Shown here: piece after piece, positions 63,221 to 64,000 of the stretch
How positions within the stretch are numbered: the first letter of the stretch is position 1
Layout of the letters: the number at the start of each line of letters is the position of its first letter
Assembly (NCBI GenBank): GCA_905479575.1
Contig: CAJQNB010000017.1
Span: 124,001-188,000 of the forward strand
DNA from: an uncultured Pseudophaeobacter sp.
GTDB lineage: Bacteria; Pseudomonadota; Alphaproteobacteria; Rhodobacterales; Rhodobacteraceae
DNA: 64,000 nt
Reading direction: 5' to 3'
Made by a program: the position numbers and the translations under genes
Notes under the pieces: generated by a model
The model's input: only the letters and a program-made list of their open reading frames with translations
Databases searched by the model: none
What the model was told of the DNA's origin: nothing

Positions 63221-64000
63221 ATGAAAATCGGGATCCGTAAATCACTCCGTCAGGCAATGTTCCGCCTGAAGTCACGCAGCCTCTGTGATGAGGCCGGGGC
63301 GGATATTCGCGCGCTTGCGGGCCGCGAAGACGGTGTAGAAAGCGGTGGAATTGTGGTTTTCACCAGCTATCACGCCAATGCGGCGAAGCGCGGCCTGCTG
63401 GAATTTGCAGCCAGTGCTTCAAACCAGGGCGCGCGCCATTGTATTTTTGTGACCGACCGTCGTCAGGGGTGGTTTCAGGGGCGCGATTTCTCATCGGCGG
63501 TTCTGCGGGCGATTTCTGAGTATGTCGCGCGCCACCGGCTGACACGGTTGATGACAGTCGGTGTGTCCATGGGCGGCTATGGTGCAATGTCCTACGCGGC
63601 CGAGATCGGAGCCGATTGTGCCCTGGCCTTTGCGCCGCAGTATTGCCCGCGCCCGGAGACCTTTCCCGCCGATCTCCGCTGGGCTGAGGCCCGTGCACGG
63701 ATCCCCGAGTTTTCCCGCCCCTCACTGAATGAGACCTTGGGGTCTCAGATACAGTATACCCTGTTGCATGGCCGCTGGAATGCAGAGGATAGCCTGCACT
63801 GGCAGGCCTTTGCTCAGGGGGCCAAAATTGACCATTTCCTGGCCGATCGTAGCAGCCATGATGTCATCGATCCTCTACGAGAGGCGGGTGTGTTGTATCC
63901 GATTGTCGATGCAGCCTGGATGAATGATCGAACGAGAATGCGCAGTCTGATGCAGAAAATCAGCGCCCTACCACGAAGGCTGGGAGAGCGCGCTGAAGAC
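63221..64000 (+). CDS. Alpha/beta-hydrolase-like protein (3' end outside window)
   Basis: From ATG 63221 the frame stays open for 260 codons to the window edge. A nucleophile-elbow motif GVSMGGYGAMS lies at about 116-126, preceded by VVFTSYHANAAKRG and IFVTDRRQGWFQG. A histidine in SSHDVIDPL, and LLHGRWNAEDSL, may supply the rest of a catalytic triad. The substrate is unknown. The end of the protein is not in the window, so size and C-terminal content are unknown. Confidence 0.7.
   Translation, partial: MKIGIRKSLRQAMFRLKSRSLCDEAGADIRALAGREDGVESGGIVVFTSYHANAAKRGLLEFAASASNQGARHCIFVTDRRQGWFQGRDFSSAVLRAISEYVARHRLTRLMTVGVSMGGYGAMSYAAEIGADCALAFAPQYCPRPETFPADLRWAEARARIPEFSRPSLNETLGSQIQYTLLHGRWNAEDSLHWQAFAQGAKIDHFLADRSSHDVIDPLREAGVLYPIVDAAWMNDRTRMRSLMQKISALPRRLGERAED

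Noticed and set aside
1-64000. CRISPR array, prophage or toxin-antitoxin pair
   Set aside because: No regularly spaced direct repeats, phage structural genes or paired small genes of that kind were seen on either strand.

Overview
The window looks like a chromosomal segment of a marine alphaproteobacterium of the Rhodobacterales (Roseobacter group). The reasons are GC-rich DNA with alphaproteobacterial gene blocks (rimP-nusA-ylxR-infB, rnd-kdsD-lptCAB, hpf-ptsN, dnaK-dnaJ, PPIase-argJ-mutT), a NavBac-type sodium channel with the TLESWS filter, an NDUFA9-like protein near uppP, and several roseobacter-style fusion proteins. This is inferred from gene content; no database search was possible. 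No CRISPR array, rRNA operon or prophage was seen.

Layout. 1-5.4 kb: the end of a NUDIX CoA pyrophosphatase, cca, a possible aromatic leader peptide, and a pair of ABC half-exporters. 5.4-9.9 kb: a uracil-5 rRNA methyltransferase, a sodium channel, two L,D-transpeptidases around a CAP-domain lipoprotein, and a 60-residue exported membrane peptide. 9.9-20.5 kb: a kinase-M23-aminotransferase fusion, hemH, an NDUFAF5-like methyltransferase, comF, grxC, a nitrilase-type amidase, a MarR regulator, a structured intergenic region, ubiG, pip and a short solute-binding protein. 20.7-26.1 kb: rimP-nusA-ylxR-infB. 26.2-32.1 kb: a candidate small RNA, mutT-argJ-PPIase and the divergent secA. 32.3-39.9 kb: two exported proteins (one a binding-protein/OmpA fusion), radC, dnaJ, dnaK with a heat-shock-type promoter, and alkB.

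39.9-50.7 kb: an envelope-glycan region holding an SH3 protein, a polysaccharide ABC permease, cysQ, kdsB, galU, galE, two tandem paralogous glycosyltransferases, a Core-2/branching-type glycosyltransferase and a two-domain sulfotransferase. The set suggests a sulfated surface polysaccharide: galU/galE and kdsB supply sugar nucleotides, the glycosyltransferases assemble, the sulfotransferase decorates, and CysQ removes the PAP by-product. 51.1-56.0 kb: ptsN, hpf and the rnd-kdsD-lptC-lptA-lptB operon for Kdo/LPS. 56.4-64.0 kb: tRNA-Leu(CAG), a globin, the NDUFA9-like gene, a decayed insertion sequence with 25-bp terminal inverted repeats, uppP, gltD, a GFA-family protein and the start of an alpha/beta-hydrolase that runs off the window.

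The non-coding DNA is also informative. Three copies of a double-hairpin repeat (one near 34.9 kb, two facing each other near 50.8-51.1 kb) keep their folds while the stem sequences change. Two intergenic regions (17.5 and 26.3 kb) look like small RNAs read on the minus strand. The insertion sequence at 58.3-60.2 kb has paired ends but a transposase broken across frames, and it contains a perfect 23-bp inverted repeat.
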